From Pantoea rwandensis (GTDB taxonomy: Bacteria; Pseudomonadota; Gammaproteobacteria; Enterobacterales; Enterobacteriaceae): 64,000 nt of DNA. Shown here in pieces: positions 53,903 through 64,000 of the stretch. The stretch is from contig NZ_CP009454.1 in NCBI RefSeq assembly GCF_000759475.1, positions 558,001-622,000 of the forward strand, read 5' to 3'. The first letter of the stretch is position 1, and every line of letters begins with the position of its first letter. The notes beneath the pieces are model-generated. The model saw nothing but the letters and a program-made list of their open reading frames with translations. It did no database searches and was not told where the DNA came from. Both the position numbers and the translations under genes were made by a program.

Positions 53903-54025
53903 ACGCCACCTTTGAGAATCTCGGGTTTGGCGTTTGGGCCAGCTTAGCGGGTTCACATGGAACTCGCCTGGGCGGGCTAAGGCCTGACGAGGCGGCCAAA
54001 ACCTAGTTTTTAAAGCTCGAGCTGA

Positions 54026-54283
<258 letters not shown>

Positions 54284-54298
54284 GTACTAAGGAACTGA

Positions 54299-54469
<171 letters not shown>

Positions 54470-54490
54470 TTTTAGTGTTCTTGCGAAAAA

Positions 54491-54512
54491 CCCGGCTTCG
54501 GCCGGGTTTTTT
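54491..54512 (+). terminator. rpmBG terminator
   Basis: The stem CCCGGC/GCCGGG closes with the stable TTCG tetraloop and is followed by TTTTTT. Some transcripts may read through into mutM, 28 bases away. Confidence 0.95.
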
Positions 54513-54539
54513 GTTTCTGCGGTTTGTTGAGGAGAGGAC

Positions 54540-55349
54540 ATGCCTGAATTACCAGAGGTAGAAACCAGCCGACGTGGTATTGAGCCACATATGGTAGGCG
54601 CGACCATTTTGCATGCGGTTGTGCGTAATTCACGCCTGCGCTGGCCGGTCTCGCACGAAATCCATGCGCTAAGTGACCAGCCGGTGCTGAGCGTGCAACG
54701 GCGCGCAAAATACCTGCTGCTGGAACTGCCACACGGCTGGATTATCATTCACCTCGGCATGTCTGGCAGCCTTCGAGTCCTTCCTGGTGAGCAACCCGCC
54801 GCAAAACACGATCACGTCGATTTGGTGATGAGCAACGGCAAGGTGCTACGTTATACCGATCCACGCCGTTTTGGTGCGTGGTTGTGGACTCCAGATCTGG
54901 AAGGCAGCAGTGTACTGGCACATCTCGGTCCTGAGCCGCTCAGCAGCGAATTCGATGGTGCTTATCTGTTTGAGAAGTCGCGTGGAAAGCGCACGGTCAT
55001 TAAACAGTGGCTGATGGATAACAAAGTGGTGGTCGGCGTGGGCAACATTTACGCCAGCGAATCACTGTTTACCGCCGGGATCTTACCCGATCGACCAGCG
55101 ATGAGTTTGAGTCGTGATGAAGCGGAGTTGATGGTGGCGACAATCAAGGCCGTATTGCTGCGTTCGATTGAGCAGGGCGGTACCACGCTACGTGATTTCC
55201 TGCAAACGGATGGAAAGCCTGGCTACTTTGCTCAGGAATTGCAGGTCTATGGCCGAACGGGCGAACCCTGCCGAGCCTGCGGTACGCCAATCGTCAGCGG
55301 CAAACACGGCCAGCGCAGCACCTTCTGGTGCCCTCGCTGCCAGCATTAA
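54540..55349 (+). CDS. mutM: formamidopyrimidine-DNA glycosylase (Fpg)
   Basis: This enzyme excises 8-oxoguanine and formamidopyrimidines and cleaves the abasic site. The catalytic N-terminus is [11 protein letters not shown] after Met removal. The H2TH helix region is NIYASESLF, and the C-terminal zinc finger is [25 protein letters not shown]. The length is 269 residues. The stop at 55349 abuts the convergent coaD stop at 55350 with no spacer, so transcription units meet directly. Confidence 0.98.
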   Translation: MPELPEVETSRRGIEPHMVGATILHAVVRNSRLRWPVSHEIHALSDQPVLSVQRRAKYLLLELPHGWIIIHLGMSGSLRVLPGEQPAAKHDHVDLVMSNGKVLRYTDPRRFGAWLWTPDLEGSSVLAHLGPEPLSSEFDGAYLFEKSRGKRTVIKQWLMDNKVVVGVGNIYASESLFTAGILPDRPAMSLSRDEAELMVATIKAVLLRSIEQGGTTLRDFLQTDGKPGYFAQELQVYGRTGEPCRACGTPIVSGKHGQRSTFWCPRCQH

Positions 55350-56608
<1,259 letters not shown>

Positions 56609-56611
56609 GCG

Positions 56612-57886
56612 TTAATGAGCTCGTGGCGGCAAATGTGGTTCGAGTAACTGTAGCAGACGCTGCAATGCGCCCTGATTTTGATGCAGCACTTCGACAGCGT
56701 GGCGACCGTAATAACGGCGGTAATCATCATCCTGCAGCAGGTTGGCCACCTGTTTCTCCAGCGAAACCACGTCGGTGACGGTGATCAGGCCTTCTGCCTG
56801 CTGCAATTTGGCGCAGATATCTTTGAAGTTCCAGATATGCGGACCCATCAGCACCGGAATGGCATGGGCGGCCGGTTCCAGCGGATTATGACCGCCGCGT
56901 TCGACCAGACTGCCGCCAACAAAGGCGATATCGGCGATGCCGTACAGCAGCATTAATTCACCCATGGTGTCGCCAATCACAACCTGCGTTGCGCCAGACG
57001 GAATTTCACCGCTGCTGCGCAGAGTGAAACTGAAACCGCGCTTTTGCGTCAGTTCACAGGCATCTTTAAAACGTTCAGGATGGCGTGGCACCAGAATTAG
57101 CAACAGATCAGGGAACTGCTGCAGCAGACGACGATGCGCATCAAGGATGATGGTCTCTTCGCCTTCGTGCGTGCTGGTTGCGATCCACACCGGGCGGCGC
57201 GATGCCCATTGACGGCGCAGGGTGACCGCACGGGCCGCCAGCTCTGGCGTTACAGAGATATCAAACTTCAGGCTACCGGTGACGGCGAGATGCGTTCGTT
57301 TAAGGCCGAGGCTGAGGAATCGCTCAGCATCCTCGTTGTTCTGCGCTGCTATCAGCGTAATGCGCTGCAGCAAATCACGCATAAAGCCACCGAGTTTTTT
57401 ATAACCTTTGGCCGAACGCTCTGACAGGCGGGCGTTGGCAATGACCAGCGGAATTTGGCGCTGGTGCAGAATACGGATGATGTTCGGCCACAACTCAGTC
57501 TCCATGATGATCACCAGACGAGGATCAACGGTGTCGAGGAAACGGTTAATCGAACCGGGCAAATCATAGGGCAGATAGACATGATGCACATCTTTACCAA
57601 ACGCGGACTGAGCGCGTTCGGAGCCCGTGGGCGTCATGGTGGTCACGGTGATGGGCAGTGTGGGATAGCGATGGCGCAATGCGCGCACCAGCGGCACGGC
57701 AGCGAGCGTCTCACCCACAGAAACGGAATGCAGCACGATACCGTGCGGTTCAACTTTGCCCGCGCAGTAGCCGTAACGTTCCGCCCAGCGTTTACGATAG
57801 GCCGGTGCTTTTCGACCGCGCAGCCACAGGCGCAGCCAGATCAGTGGCTGTATTAAATAGAGCAGGGCTGTGTATAGAGTTGTCAT
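56612..57886 (-). CDS. waaA: 3-deoxy-D-manno-octulosonic acid (Kdo) transferase
   Basis: This GT30 enzyme adds the Kdo residues to lipid A precursor. The 424 residues have an N-terminal membrane anchor (LYLIQPLIWLRLWLR) and HSVSVGETLAAVPLVRAL, which contains the family's catalytic Glu. C-terminal blocks are ILVPRHPERF and FVGGSLVERGGHNPLEPAAHAIPVLMGP. It is essential for growth in most enterobacteria. waaE follows three bases downstream. Confidence 0.97.
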   Translation of the reverse strand: MTTLYTALLYLIQPLIWLRLWLRGRKAPAYRKRWAERYGYCAGKVEPHGIVLHSVSVGETLAAVPLVRALRHRYPTLPITVTTMTPTGSERAQSAFGKDVHHVYLPYDLPGSINRFLDTVDPRLVIIMETELWPNIIRILHQRQIPLVIANARLSERSAKGYKKLGGFMRDLLQRITLIAAQNNEDAERFLSLGLKRTHLAVTGSLKFDISVTPELAARAVTLRRQWASRRPVWIATSTHEGEETIILDAHRRLLQQFPDLLLILVPRHPERFKDACELTQKRGFSFTLRSSGEIPSGATQVVIGDTMGELMLLYGIADIAFVGGSLVERGGHNPLEPAAHAIPVLMGPHIWNFKDICAKLQQAEGLITVTDVVSLEKQVANLLQDDDYRRYYGRHAVEVLHQNQGALQRLLQLLEPHLPPRAH

Positions 57887-57971
57887 AGTTATCGTTACGA
57901 CAGATTCGCGTCAAAAAACACATGAAAGGCGGCATGTTATCAGAAACTGACCGCCTGCTCATACCACTTCG

Positions 57972-59105
57972 TCAGCTGGCCTTCAGCACCTGCTGATAGA
58001 GTGAAGTCAGCGACTGTGCCAGCCGCTGCGGACCAAAAGGTTCGATTCTGCGGCGTGCGGCTTCACCCATGGCAGAATTCTGCGAAAGTGCAGGTGTGGC
58101 GACAATGGCGTCATTTAATGCCTTGATATCTAATGCATCACAAACGAAGCCTTCCTGGCCGGCTTGAATAAATTCTGCGCCGCCACAGCCGGTGCTGGTA
58201 ATCACGGCCAAACCGCAGGCCATCGCTTCCAGCACCACATTCGGAAAAGGATCATAAAGCGTGGGCAACAGTAAGGCGTCAGCGGTGTGATAATAGGGCT
58301 GCACATCCTGCTGCACGCCAACAAAGCGCAAGCGATCGAGGCAATTAAGCTGGTTAGCCAACTGCTGATAGCGTGAAAGTTGCTTGTCCTGGCCAACCAC
58401 AACCAGATAGCGATCGCTGTGGGCGAGTGCTTCGATGGCGGCTTTCAAGCCTTTGCGCTCAAAGCCTGAACCCACGTAGATCATCACCGTGGCATCTTGT
58501 GGCAGCGTCAATTGCTGGCGCATGGCGTAGCGCTGAGCTTCTGTTGCTGGCTGGAAACGTTGGCTATCAATGGCGTTGTAAATGACATGGATTTTGCTGG
58601 CATCTAGCGTGAAATGACGCAAAATATCTTGCTTCACCATCTCAGAGTTACAGATTACTGCTTTTAAAGATGCTGCATTGAACATCTCTGCTTCAGCCTG
58701 TAAAACATAGCGATGATAAGGACTCAGGCTGGCGCTCAAACGCTGCCAGGGTGAGACAATACGCGCACGTTGTTCCAGCCACACGCGATGGACGCCATCA
58801 CCGGCGCGAAAAATATCGCAGCCCGCAATGCGTTCGTGGCTCTGCACGATATCGAACTTTTCACGTTCCCAGCATGCACGTGCCGCGCGGGCAAAACCGC
58901 GTTCGCGCGATACGCGTCCAAATTTGGCGGGATTGCAGATGTGCAGATGCCAGGCCGGATTGGGTGTGCCCTGCCAGCTACGTGTGATGATATTCAGATC
59001 GAGCTGTTCGCCGTCCAGTGCTTCCAGCGCCCGCGAGATGAAACGCTCGGCACCGCCATCCGGACGATATTTCTGCCGGACAATCGCCAGGCGTAACTTA
59101 GTCAT
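57972..59105 (-). CDS. wabG: GT4 glycosyltransferase WabG-like (galacturonosyl transfer to heptose II)
   Basis: This 377-residue GT-B enzyme begins MTKLRLAIVRQKYRPDGGAERFISRALEAL, which closely resembles Klebsiella WabG as I remember it. WabG adds GalA to the second heptose. The GT4 nucleotide-sugar site is YVGSGFERKGLKAAIEAL and the EX7E-like segment is FPNVVLEAMACGLAVITSTGCGGAEF. The start at 59105 overlaps the end of waaQ by eight bases. The 37-residue longer frame is rejected. The donor sugar is inferred from the family, not proven. Confidence 0.85.
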   Translation of the reverse strand: MTKLRLAIVRQKYRPDGGAERFISRALEALDGEQLDLNIITRSWQGTPNPAWHLHICNPAKFGRVSRERGFARAARACWEREKFDIVQSHERIAGCDIFRAGDGVHRVWLEQRARIVSPWQRLSASLSPYHRYVLQAEAEMFNAASLKAVICNSEMVKQDILRHFTLDASKIHVIYNAIDSQRFQPATEAQRYAMRQQLTLPQDATVMIYVGSGFERKGLKAAIEALAHSDRYLVVVGQDKQLSRYQQLANQLNCLDRLRFVGVQQDVQPYYHTADALLLPTLYDPFPNVVLEAMACGLAVITSTGCGGAEFIQAGQEGFVCDALDIKALNDAIVATPALSQNSAMGEAARRRIEPFGPQRLAQSLTSLYQQVLKAS

Positions 59106-60174
59106 GCAAAAAACTCCTGGCGGCGGCCACCACATCATCCACCGGAATGGCTGAGAGATAGCGCTGTTCTGTTTTGGTATCGATGTCGTCTGGCGAAGGC
59201 AGCGGTGCATAATCACCGGCCCAGATCACGCGATTGTTTTCACCCCACGGACTCCAGTGTTGCAGTTTGGTGGGGCCAAACAGCGCAAGACAGGGCGTAT
59301 CGAGTGCGGCGGCCATGTGCATGGGGGCAGAATCCACACCGATAAATAGCTGCGCGGCATCAATCAATGCCGCCAGTTGCGGCAATGAAAACTGCCCAGC
59401 AAGTGAAACCACATTCTGGCTGTGGCACAGCGACTGAATGTGGGCAATCATCGCTTGCTCTTTCTGGTCTGGGGCAGCGGTAAGAACAAGGGTATGGCCG
59501 TCAGCCGCGAGCGTATCAATCAGCTGCGCGACCTTTTCATCTTCCCAGCATTTAAATACCCAACGCGATGTCGGCTGTAACACGATAAACGGCCCGCTGA
59601 CCTTTTGCTGAGCCAATGCATCCTGCACTTTCTGTTTATCTGCCGCACTAAAGTGCATTGAGGCTTTTGCACCTTCCGCGCTGATTCCTAGCGGCTCAAG
59701 CGCCGCCATATTCTGCTCGACGGTATGCAATTGATTATGTGTTTTTGTCGAAACCAGATAGGTATGGCACCAACGCCACAGGGCGTGATCACGTTTGGCG
59801 TAGGCAAACCCAATACGCACCGGAGCAGCTGAAAAACGCGTGATAATCGCGCTACGCCACTGGTCGGCGAGGTTAATCACCAGGTCATAATGACAGGCAC
59901 GTACAGCTGAAAGCAGAGCCATCTCGTGGCGGAACTTCTGCCAGCCGCCCTCTTTTTTCCAGTTGCGGTCAATGATGTGCAACTGGCGAATCGCGGGGTG
60001 CGCTTCCAGCATCGGCCGCGTCTCTTTGTACAACAGGACGTCGATGTTGGCCTGGGGATAGCGTTGGCGGAGCGCATTGATAACGGGCGTGGTCAGCAGC
60101 ATATCGCCGTGATGGCGTAGCTTGATCAGCAGAATGTTTTTCGGTGCAAATTGGACTGGAATCGGGCTTGCCAT
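59098..60174 (-). CDS. waaQ: LPS heptosyltransferase III WaaQ
   Basis: This GT9 enzyme adds the branch heptose to HepII. The N-terminal motif is KNILLIKLRHHGDMLLTTPVINALRQRYPQANIDVLLY (Asp in HHGDM), and the ADP-heptose site is VDSAPMHMAAALDTPCLALFGPT. The length is 358 residues from ATG 60174, and a TTG two codons upstream is possible. The arrangement waaQ-wabG resembles the Klebsiella core locus. wabG overlaps its end by eight bases. Confidence 0.92.
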   Translation of the reverse strand: MASPIPVQFAPKNILLIKLRHHGDMLLTTPVINALRQRYPQANIDVLLYKETRPMLEAHPAIRQLHIIDRNWKKEGGWQKFRHEMALLSAVRACHYDLVINLADQWRSAIITRFSAAPVRIGFAYAKRDHALWRWCHTYLVSTKTHNQLHTVEQNMAALEPLGISAEGAKASMHFSAADKQKVQDALAQQKVSGPFIVLQPTSRWVFKCWEDEKVAQLIDTLAADGHTLVLTAAPDQKEQAMIAHIQSLCHSQNVVSLAGQFSLPQLAALIDAAQLFIGVDSAPMHMAAALDTPCLALFGPTKLQHWSPWGENNRVIWAGDYAPLPSPDDIDTKTEQRYLSAIPVDDVVAAARSFLHD

Positions 60175-60247
60175 ACTCAAATGATCTCAAATTTCAGTGA
60201 GCTGATTGTAGGGCAAACCCCTATAGGGCGAAAGCCAGCCGCGACGC

Positions 60248-61237
60248 TTATTTGTTACGCCAGCGATAAATGCGACTCAGCCATAACAGCAGTTGATACC
60301 ACTGCCGCGCGCCGCGTGCATTACGCAGCATCCGTTTATGGGTTTGCGTGGCAAACAGATCCGCAATCATCGCCTGCCGTGCGCTCTCTTCCGGTTCACG
60401 GCGAATGGAATGGCAGACGCTGAGCGCTTCACGCGTAATTTGATAATGGAATGCGGGATAGATTTTAACTTTATCGCGATAGCGTGCATTGATCTCTTCC
60501 AGCATCTGCGCGATTTTCAGGTAATGGCGTTGATACTCGACATTTCGTTGACCGGTGCGTTTGCGGTTGCTGATGGAGGCATCGTGCAGGTAGTAGCGGT
60601 AGAGCATTTGATCGGTGTAGCGCACGCGTTTGGCGTTGAACATGAACTCTGTGGTCCAGGGAATATCCTGATGATGCAATCCCGGTTCGAAAGTGAGATT
60701 GTTTTGTTCAATCAGTTCACGGCGATAAATACCTAGCCATACAACATGCATATATCGATGGGTTTTCAAGGCTTTGTTGAGCCATTCTGGTCCACTTAAC
60801 ACCGCTGTGCTGGTTAAGCGATCCAGTGGGATGAGCGGTTTGGTTGTTTGGCTGGCTTTGAAAAACCACTCTGCATTACATTGTGCGGCGTCTAAATCAT
60901 CCCGTTCTGCCATCTCCACCAGCGTTTGATACATCGCCGGGTTCATGGTGTCATCGGCATCCGGGAAAGTAACGTATTTCCCGCGCGCCATTGCGAGCCC
61001 GGCATTGCGCGCACGCGACACGCCGCCATTGGCTTGGTGAATGACCCGTACCTGAGGATACTGGCGCGCATAAGCCTCAGCCCGTTCGCCGGAACCATCA
61101 GTGGAGCCATCATCGACAATGATGATTTCGAGATTTATCAGCGATTGCATCAGTAGAGACTGCATAAACGTCTCGAACATCGCGCCAGCGTTGAACATGG
61201 GTGTAATGATGGAAAGTGCGGGATTATCAAGCGACAT
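60248..61237 (-). CDS. GT2 family glycosyltransferase, probably LPS core
   Basis: This 329-residue GT-A enzyme begins SIITPMFNAGAMFETFMQSLLMQSLINLEIIIVDDGSTDGSG, with the metal-binding motif FPDADDTMNPAMYQTL (near residue 93). The C-terminal half has HQDIPWTTEFMFNAKRVRYTDQMLYRYYLHDASIS, typical of Eps/WcaA-like transferases. Acceptor and donor are not deducible. It lies 73 bases upstream of waaQ on the same strand, so it may be the first gene of this run (GT2-waaQ-wabG-waaA-waaE-coaD). Confidence 0.85.
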   Translation of the reverse strand: MSLDNPALSIITPMFNAGAMFETFMQSLLMQSLINLEIIIVDDGSTDGSGERAEAYARQYPQVRVIHQANGGVSRARNAGLAMARGKYVTFPDADDTMNPAMYQTLVEMAERDDLDAAQCNAEWFFKASQTTKPLIPLDRLTSTAVLSGPEWLNKALKTHRYMHVVWLGIYRRELIEQNNLTFEPGLHHQDIPWTTEFMFNAKRVRYTDQMLYRYYLHDASISNRKRTGQRNVEYQRHYLKIAQMLEEINARYRDKVKIYPAFHYQITREALSVCHSIRREPEESARQAMIADLFATQTHKRMLRNARGARQWYQLLLWLSRIYRWRNK

Positions 61238-61414
61238 TGTTATTTATGGTTTTATGAATTATTTACGATTTTCTAACGTTAATTATTGCTAAGAAATTCA
61301 GAACTTTTTGGACATTAATGGTCAAAAGTAGTTAGCTCGCTAGCATTTTTGCGCTTTTAGGAACGGTTCTGGCCGGAATGTTTGGCATCAATCCTTTTTA
61401 CCCTGGGCATCAGT

Positions 61415-62446
61415 ATGAAAAACATCCTTGTTATCCGACGCGATAACATTGGCGATATGGTGTGTACCACTCCACTGCTGGAAGGTTTGAAACGCACTTT
61501 TCCTGACGCAAAAATCACCCTACTGGTTAATAAGATTGCTCAGGATGTGGTGAGCCATAATCCTCACGTTGACCGTCTGTATGTCTACAAAAAAGCCAAA
61601 CATCGCGGTAAGAACGAAACCACACTCGGTGTTTACTGGCAGCGCGTAAAAATCATGCTGGCACTGCGTAAAACGCGCTTTGATGCCACGATTTTGGCTA
61701 ATCCGGTGCCGTGCAAATACAGCTTACGCCTGGCGAATATGGCCGGCGCGCACAATATTATTGGCGCTGCTTTGCCCGACGTTCAGCTGGATCATCCGTT
61801 CCGTAAAAGCGATTTTCAGGGCAGCCATCAGGTCGAACATACCTTTTCTTACCTCTCGGCATTGACTGATAGCTTGCCTGCCGTGCCATCTGTGAATCTT
61901 TATCTCGCAGATGCAGAACGTGAAGCCGCGAAAGCGCGGGTTGCACAAAGCTTCGCCTCACCGGGCAGGGTATATGGTGTGCACATCAGCAGCCGCAGCC
62001 CTAAGCGTCGCTGGCCGATAGCCAGTTATGCGGCTTTTATCAATAAGCTGCTGGAAGATGAGCAGGCGCGCGTGCTGGTGTTTTGGTCGCCTCAAGGCAC
62101 GTTGGATGTCCATGACAAAGGCGATGCGGCACGTGCTGATGAGTTGATGCAGTTGGTCAATTCACCGCGCGTAGCGCGCTATCCCACCGCATCGGTGCGG
62201 GAAGTCATCGCAGGCTTTGATTGCTGCGAGCAAATTTTGTGTAGCGATGGGGGGCAGATGCATCTTGCCGCCGGGCTGCATAAAAAGCAGGTTGTGTTCT
62301 TTGGCGATACCAATGCGACGTTGTGGCATCCATGGTCGGGTGAGTACCAGATTATGCAGACCGATTCCGGTGAATGCACTGATATCGCACTGGAAACGGT
62401 CTGGCAGGCGTGGCAAAAACTTAACGTGCAGGCTGCTGTAGCCTAA
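61415..62446 (+). CDS. GT9 heptosyltransferase-family protein
   Basis: This 343-residue protein begins MKNILVIRRDNIGDMVCTTPLLEGLKRTFPDAKITLL, the GT9 entry with its Asp (GDM). The C-terminal ADP-heptose-like site is ILCSDGGQMHLAAGLHKKQVVFFGDTN. The degenerate GGQM replaces the usual S/N-PxH segment, so donor specificity may differ. It is not waaC, waaF or waaQ by its motifs. An upstream start at 61382 adds 11 unsupported residues. It is on the plus strand, divergent from the GT2 gene, and its end overlaps the convergent wabN by 26 bases. Confidence 0.83.
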   Translation: MKNILVIRRDNIGDMVCTTPLLEGLKRTFPDAKITLLVNKIAQDVVSHNPHVDRLYVYKKAKHRGKNETTLGVYWQRVKIMLALRKTRFDATILANPVPCKYSLRLANMAGAHNIIGAALPDVQLDHPFRKSDFQGSHQVEHTFSYLSALTDSLPAVPSVNLYLADAEREAAKARVAQSFASPGRVYGVHISSRSPKRRWPIASYAAFINKLLEDEQARVLVFWSPQGTLDVHDKGDAARADELMQLVNSPRVARYPTASVREVIAGFDCCEQILCSDGGQMHLAAGLHKKQVVFFGDTNATLWHPWSGEYQIMQTDSGECTDIALETVWQAWQKLNVQAAVA

Positions 62447-63392
62447 AACTGTCGTGGTATTCAGACAGGGTCTGACCAACAAAACGGGGCGCTAACCAAC
62501 TAAAGAGCGCCTCTAAATCCGCATAAAGTTGTTCGATATCGCGTTCGTTTTTAAACGTTGGGCTGCCGTCTGGCATGAACTCAGAACTGTGCAGCATAAA
62601 TTCCGTGTAATTATTGCCTTCTGCCAGCGACATTTCGACCACACGTTGCATATCCGCAAGATTACCGCCGGACGGGCGCAGCCAATGTACGGCGGGGCTT
62701 TTTTGCTTGCCGCGAAGTCGATACAGACTTTGTTTGAAGGTATTCATCAAAGGCGAGTATTTGTATTGAATACTCATAGGGATTTCGAGCAGTGAAGAGT
62801 TGCCGCTGCGTGAGATATCCTGCGGATCGATGAAATAAGGTTTGAACGGAAAATCTGTATAGTTAGTGCCGCCTTTACCCTGTGGCGCGCCGCGTGTGTA
62901 GGACCAGTTCACGCGCGGGGTAACGGAACAATCCACCTGATAGCCTAATTCGGTGAGAATGGCGGCATAGCGTTCATCAAATGCCCAGCGCCCTGCACGA
63001 TGGCTCAGCATTTTGGTCTGGAACTTTTCTTCCAACAGATCAGTCATATAAACGACTTTATCGCGCAGCACGGTATCCGGGTATTCGACCAGGAAAGGCT
63101 GCCAACGCCAGTCATCATCGGTGAGTGGAGCTTCTGGCGGACTGTTCCATGCATGCAGATGCATGCCAATCTCACCTTGTTTGCGCGCGATGACATCTTT
63201 ACCGAATTCCACAAAAGCAGGATCCATCGCCATTTCATAGTTGGTCAGCCAGGTGGGTTTAAAACCATAACGCTCGCACAGGTCCTGAAAACGTGGCAGA
63301 TAGCCGGTATTTTCGGTGGTGATTGAACGGTGATTGCGCCAAAGGTTGTCGCCTTCAGTGTCAATGGTAATAAGGAACGCGTGCCGGGTCAT
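62421..63392 (-). CDS. wabN: WabN-like polysaccharide deacetylase
   Basis: This 323-residue NodB-fold enzyme has motif 1 FLITIDTEGDN (catalytic Asp), the metal-binding His pair in GMHLHAWN, and motif 4 MLSHRAGRWAFDERY. In Klebsiella, WabN removes the acetyl group from GlcNAc in the outer core, giving glucosamine, after WabH has added it. The neighbouring WabH-like gene supports this reading. The start at 63392 removes ten unsupported residues. The end overlaps the convergent GT9 gene. Confidence 0.75.
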   Translation of the reverse strand: MTRHAFLITIDTEGDNLWRNHRSITTENTGYLPRFQDLCERYGFKPTWLTNYEMAMDPAFVEFGKDVIARKQGEIGMHLHAWNSPPEAPLTDDDWRWQPFLVEYPDTVLRDKVVYMTDLLEEKFQTKMLSHRAGRWAFDERYAAILTELGYQVDCSVTPRVNWSYTRGAPQGKGGTNYTDFPFKPYFIDPQDISRSGNSSLLEIPMSIQYKYSPLMNTFKQSLYRLRGKQKSPAVHWLRPSGGNLADMQRVVEMSLAEGNNYTEFMLHSSEFMPDGSPTFKNERDIEQLYADLEALFSWLAPRFVGQTLSEYHDSFRLQQPAR

Positions 63393-63561
63393 GTTCGCCG
63401 CCTGAAGCCAATAAAATCGCAATGTTACGCTGAGCCATTCAGTGACGCAAAACTATTTGCCCGGGCAGGAAACAGGCGAAAAGCACGAAGGATCTGCGCT
63501 ACTATCCTGGCCAGGACTGCAGGCAATCACATGTTATTTCATTCAGACAGGTAGAATATTT

Positions 63562-64000
63562 TGTCAAAACGCATACTCATGGTGATAGATGGATTGCCGG
63601 GCGGCGGCGCTGAAAAAGTGGTTCTGACGCTGGTCACCGGTATGCTGGCACAGGGGCACCGTGTATCACTGTTTTCCCTGCGAAAAGTGTGCGAATACCC
63701 CTTGCCGCAGGGAGTGGATTATCAGGTCATTCTGGACACCAATCGTCGACCCTGGCGCAAACTCACCGAGCTGAGTCGTCGGGCCCGTTTGCTGGACGCA
63801 GCAATACAACAGGCGGAGAAAACGGCAGGTGAATTTGATCTTGTGGTGTCTCATCTGCACAAAACCGACCGTATTGTGCGTCGAAGTCGCGCGCTGGATG
63901 CGAAGAAAACCTGGTTCTGCCTGCATGGCGTGTTTTCAGCCTCCTATCTTGGGCATCGCACCGGATTATCACGCTGGTTAAAGGCGCGTAAAATCCAGCA
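63562..64000 (+). CDS. wabH: GT4 glycosyltransferase, probably WabH (N-acetylglucosaminyltransferase), 3' end outside window
   Basis: Only the N-terminal 146 residues are visible, in a frame that starts at TTG 63562 (AGGTAG upstream) or at ATG 63580. It begins SKRILMVIDGLPGGGAEKVVLTLVTGM, the typical GT4 GGAEKV donor-side loop, followed by RVSLFSLRKVCEYPLPQG. In Klebsiella, WabH adds GlcNAc to GalA in the core. It is divergent from wabN across 169 bases that should carry both promoters. The naming is tentative because the C-terminal half is missing. Confidence 0.65.

Overview
The window is chromosomal DNA of a gammaproteobacterium of the order Enterobacterales. Protein similarity to Escherichia coli is very high across rpmBG, glnALG, typA, polA, spoT and rph-pyrE, and the small RNAs Spot 42 and CsrC sit in their E. 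coli contexts. A Klebsiella/Serratia-type lipopolysaccharide (LPS) core locus (WabG, WabH and WabN-like enzymes) and a trehalose operon carrying its own maltoporin-type porin separate it from E. coli. I infer an Erwiniaceae member (Pantoea or Erwinia type). The genus is a guess made by eye, not by a search.

Layout. 1-1079: the 3' end of an rRNA operon (23S, a long spacer holding an ERIC-like palindromic repeat, 5S, terminator). 1.2-9.6 kb: mobB-mobA, yihD-srkA-dsbA, polA, Spot 42, yihA, CsrC and yihI. 9.6-20.7 kb: a small membrane ORF, hemN, the nitrogen-control operon glnA-glnL-glnG with its NtrC and sigma-54 sites, typA, and yihX-yihY-dtd-fabY. 20.6-33.9 kb: yicH, xanP, an oxidoreductase/MarR divergent pair, the gmk-rpoZ-spoT-trmH-recG operon, ligB and yicG. 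34-46 kb is the most variable part: a truncated Wzx-type flippase, an unknown 88-residue protein, an SRPBCC protein, a D-threonine-aldolase-like PLP enzyme, an orphan outer-membrane efflux lipoprotein, lpxP, and the regulon treR / treB-treC-porin. 46-55.8 kb: yicC, a DUF3574 lipoprotein, nupC, rph-pyrE with its attenuator, slmA, dut, coaBC, radC, rpmB-rpmG, mutM and coaD. 55.8-64 kb: LPS core genes waaE, waaA, wabG, waaQ, a GT2 enzyme, a heptosyltransferase-family gene, wabN and the start of wabH.

How the parts work together. The glnALG block senses and answers nitrogen limitation. gmk-rpoZ-spoT links GTP synthesis, RNA polymerase and (p)ppGpp turnover. The tre genes import trehalose through an outer-membrane channel, phosphorylate it during uptake and cleave trehalose-6-phosphate, under TreR and probably CRP control. 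rph-pyrE, dut and coaBC serve nucleotide and coenzyme A supply. The distal block builds the inner and outer LPS core, probably with a galacturonic acid-glucosamine branch.

I found no CRISPR array, intact insertion sequence, prophage, defence island or tRNA. The most interesting unexplained items are: the repeat inserted in the 23S-5S spacer; two small unannotated ORFs (9621-9797 and 20623-20736); paired MarR operators, one inside the regulator's own first codons; a porin-equipped trehalose operon with tandem TreR operators; a rearranged NtrC site array; a candidate GlnZ sRNA; and the strand-alternating LPS core genes.
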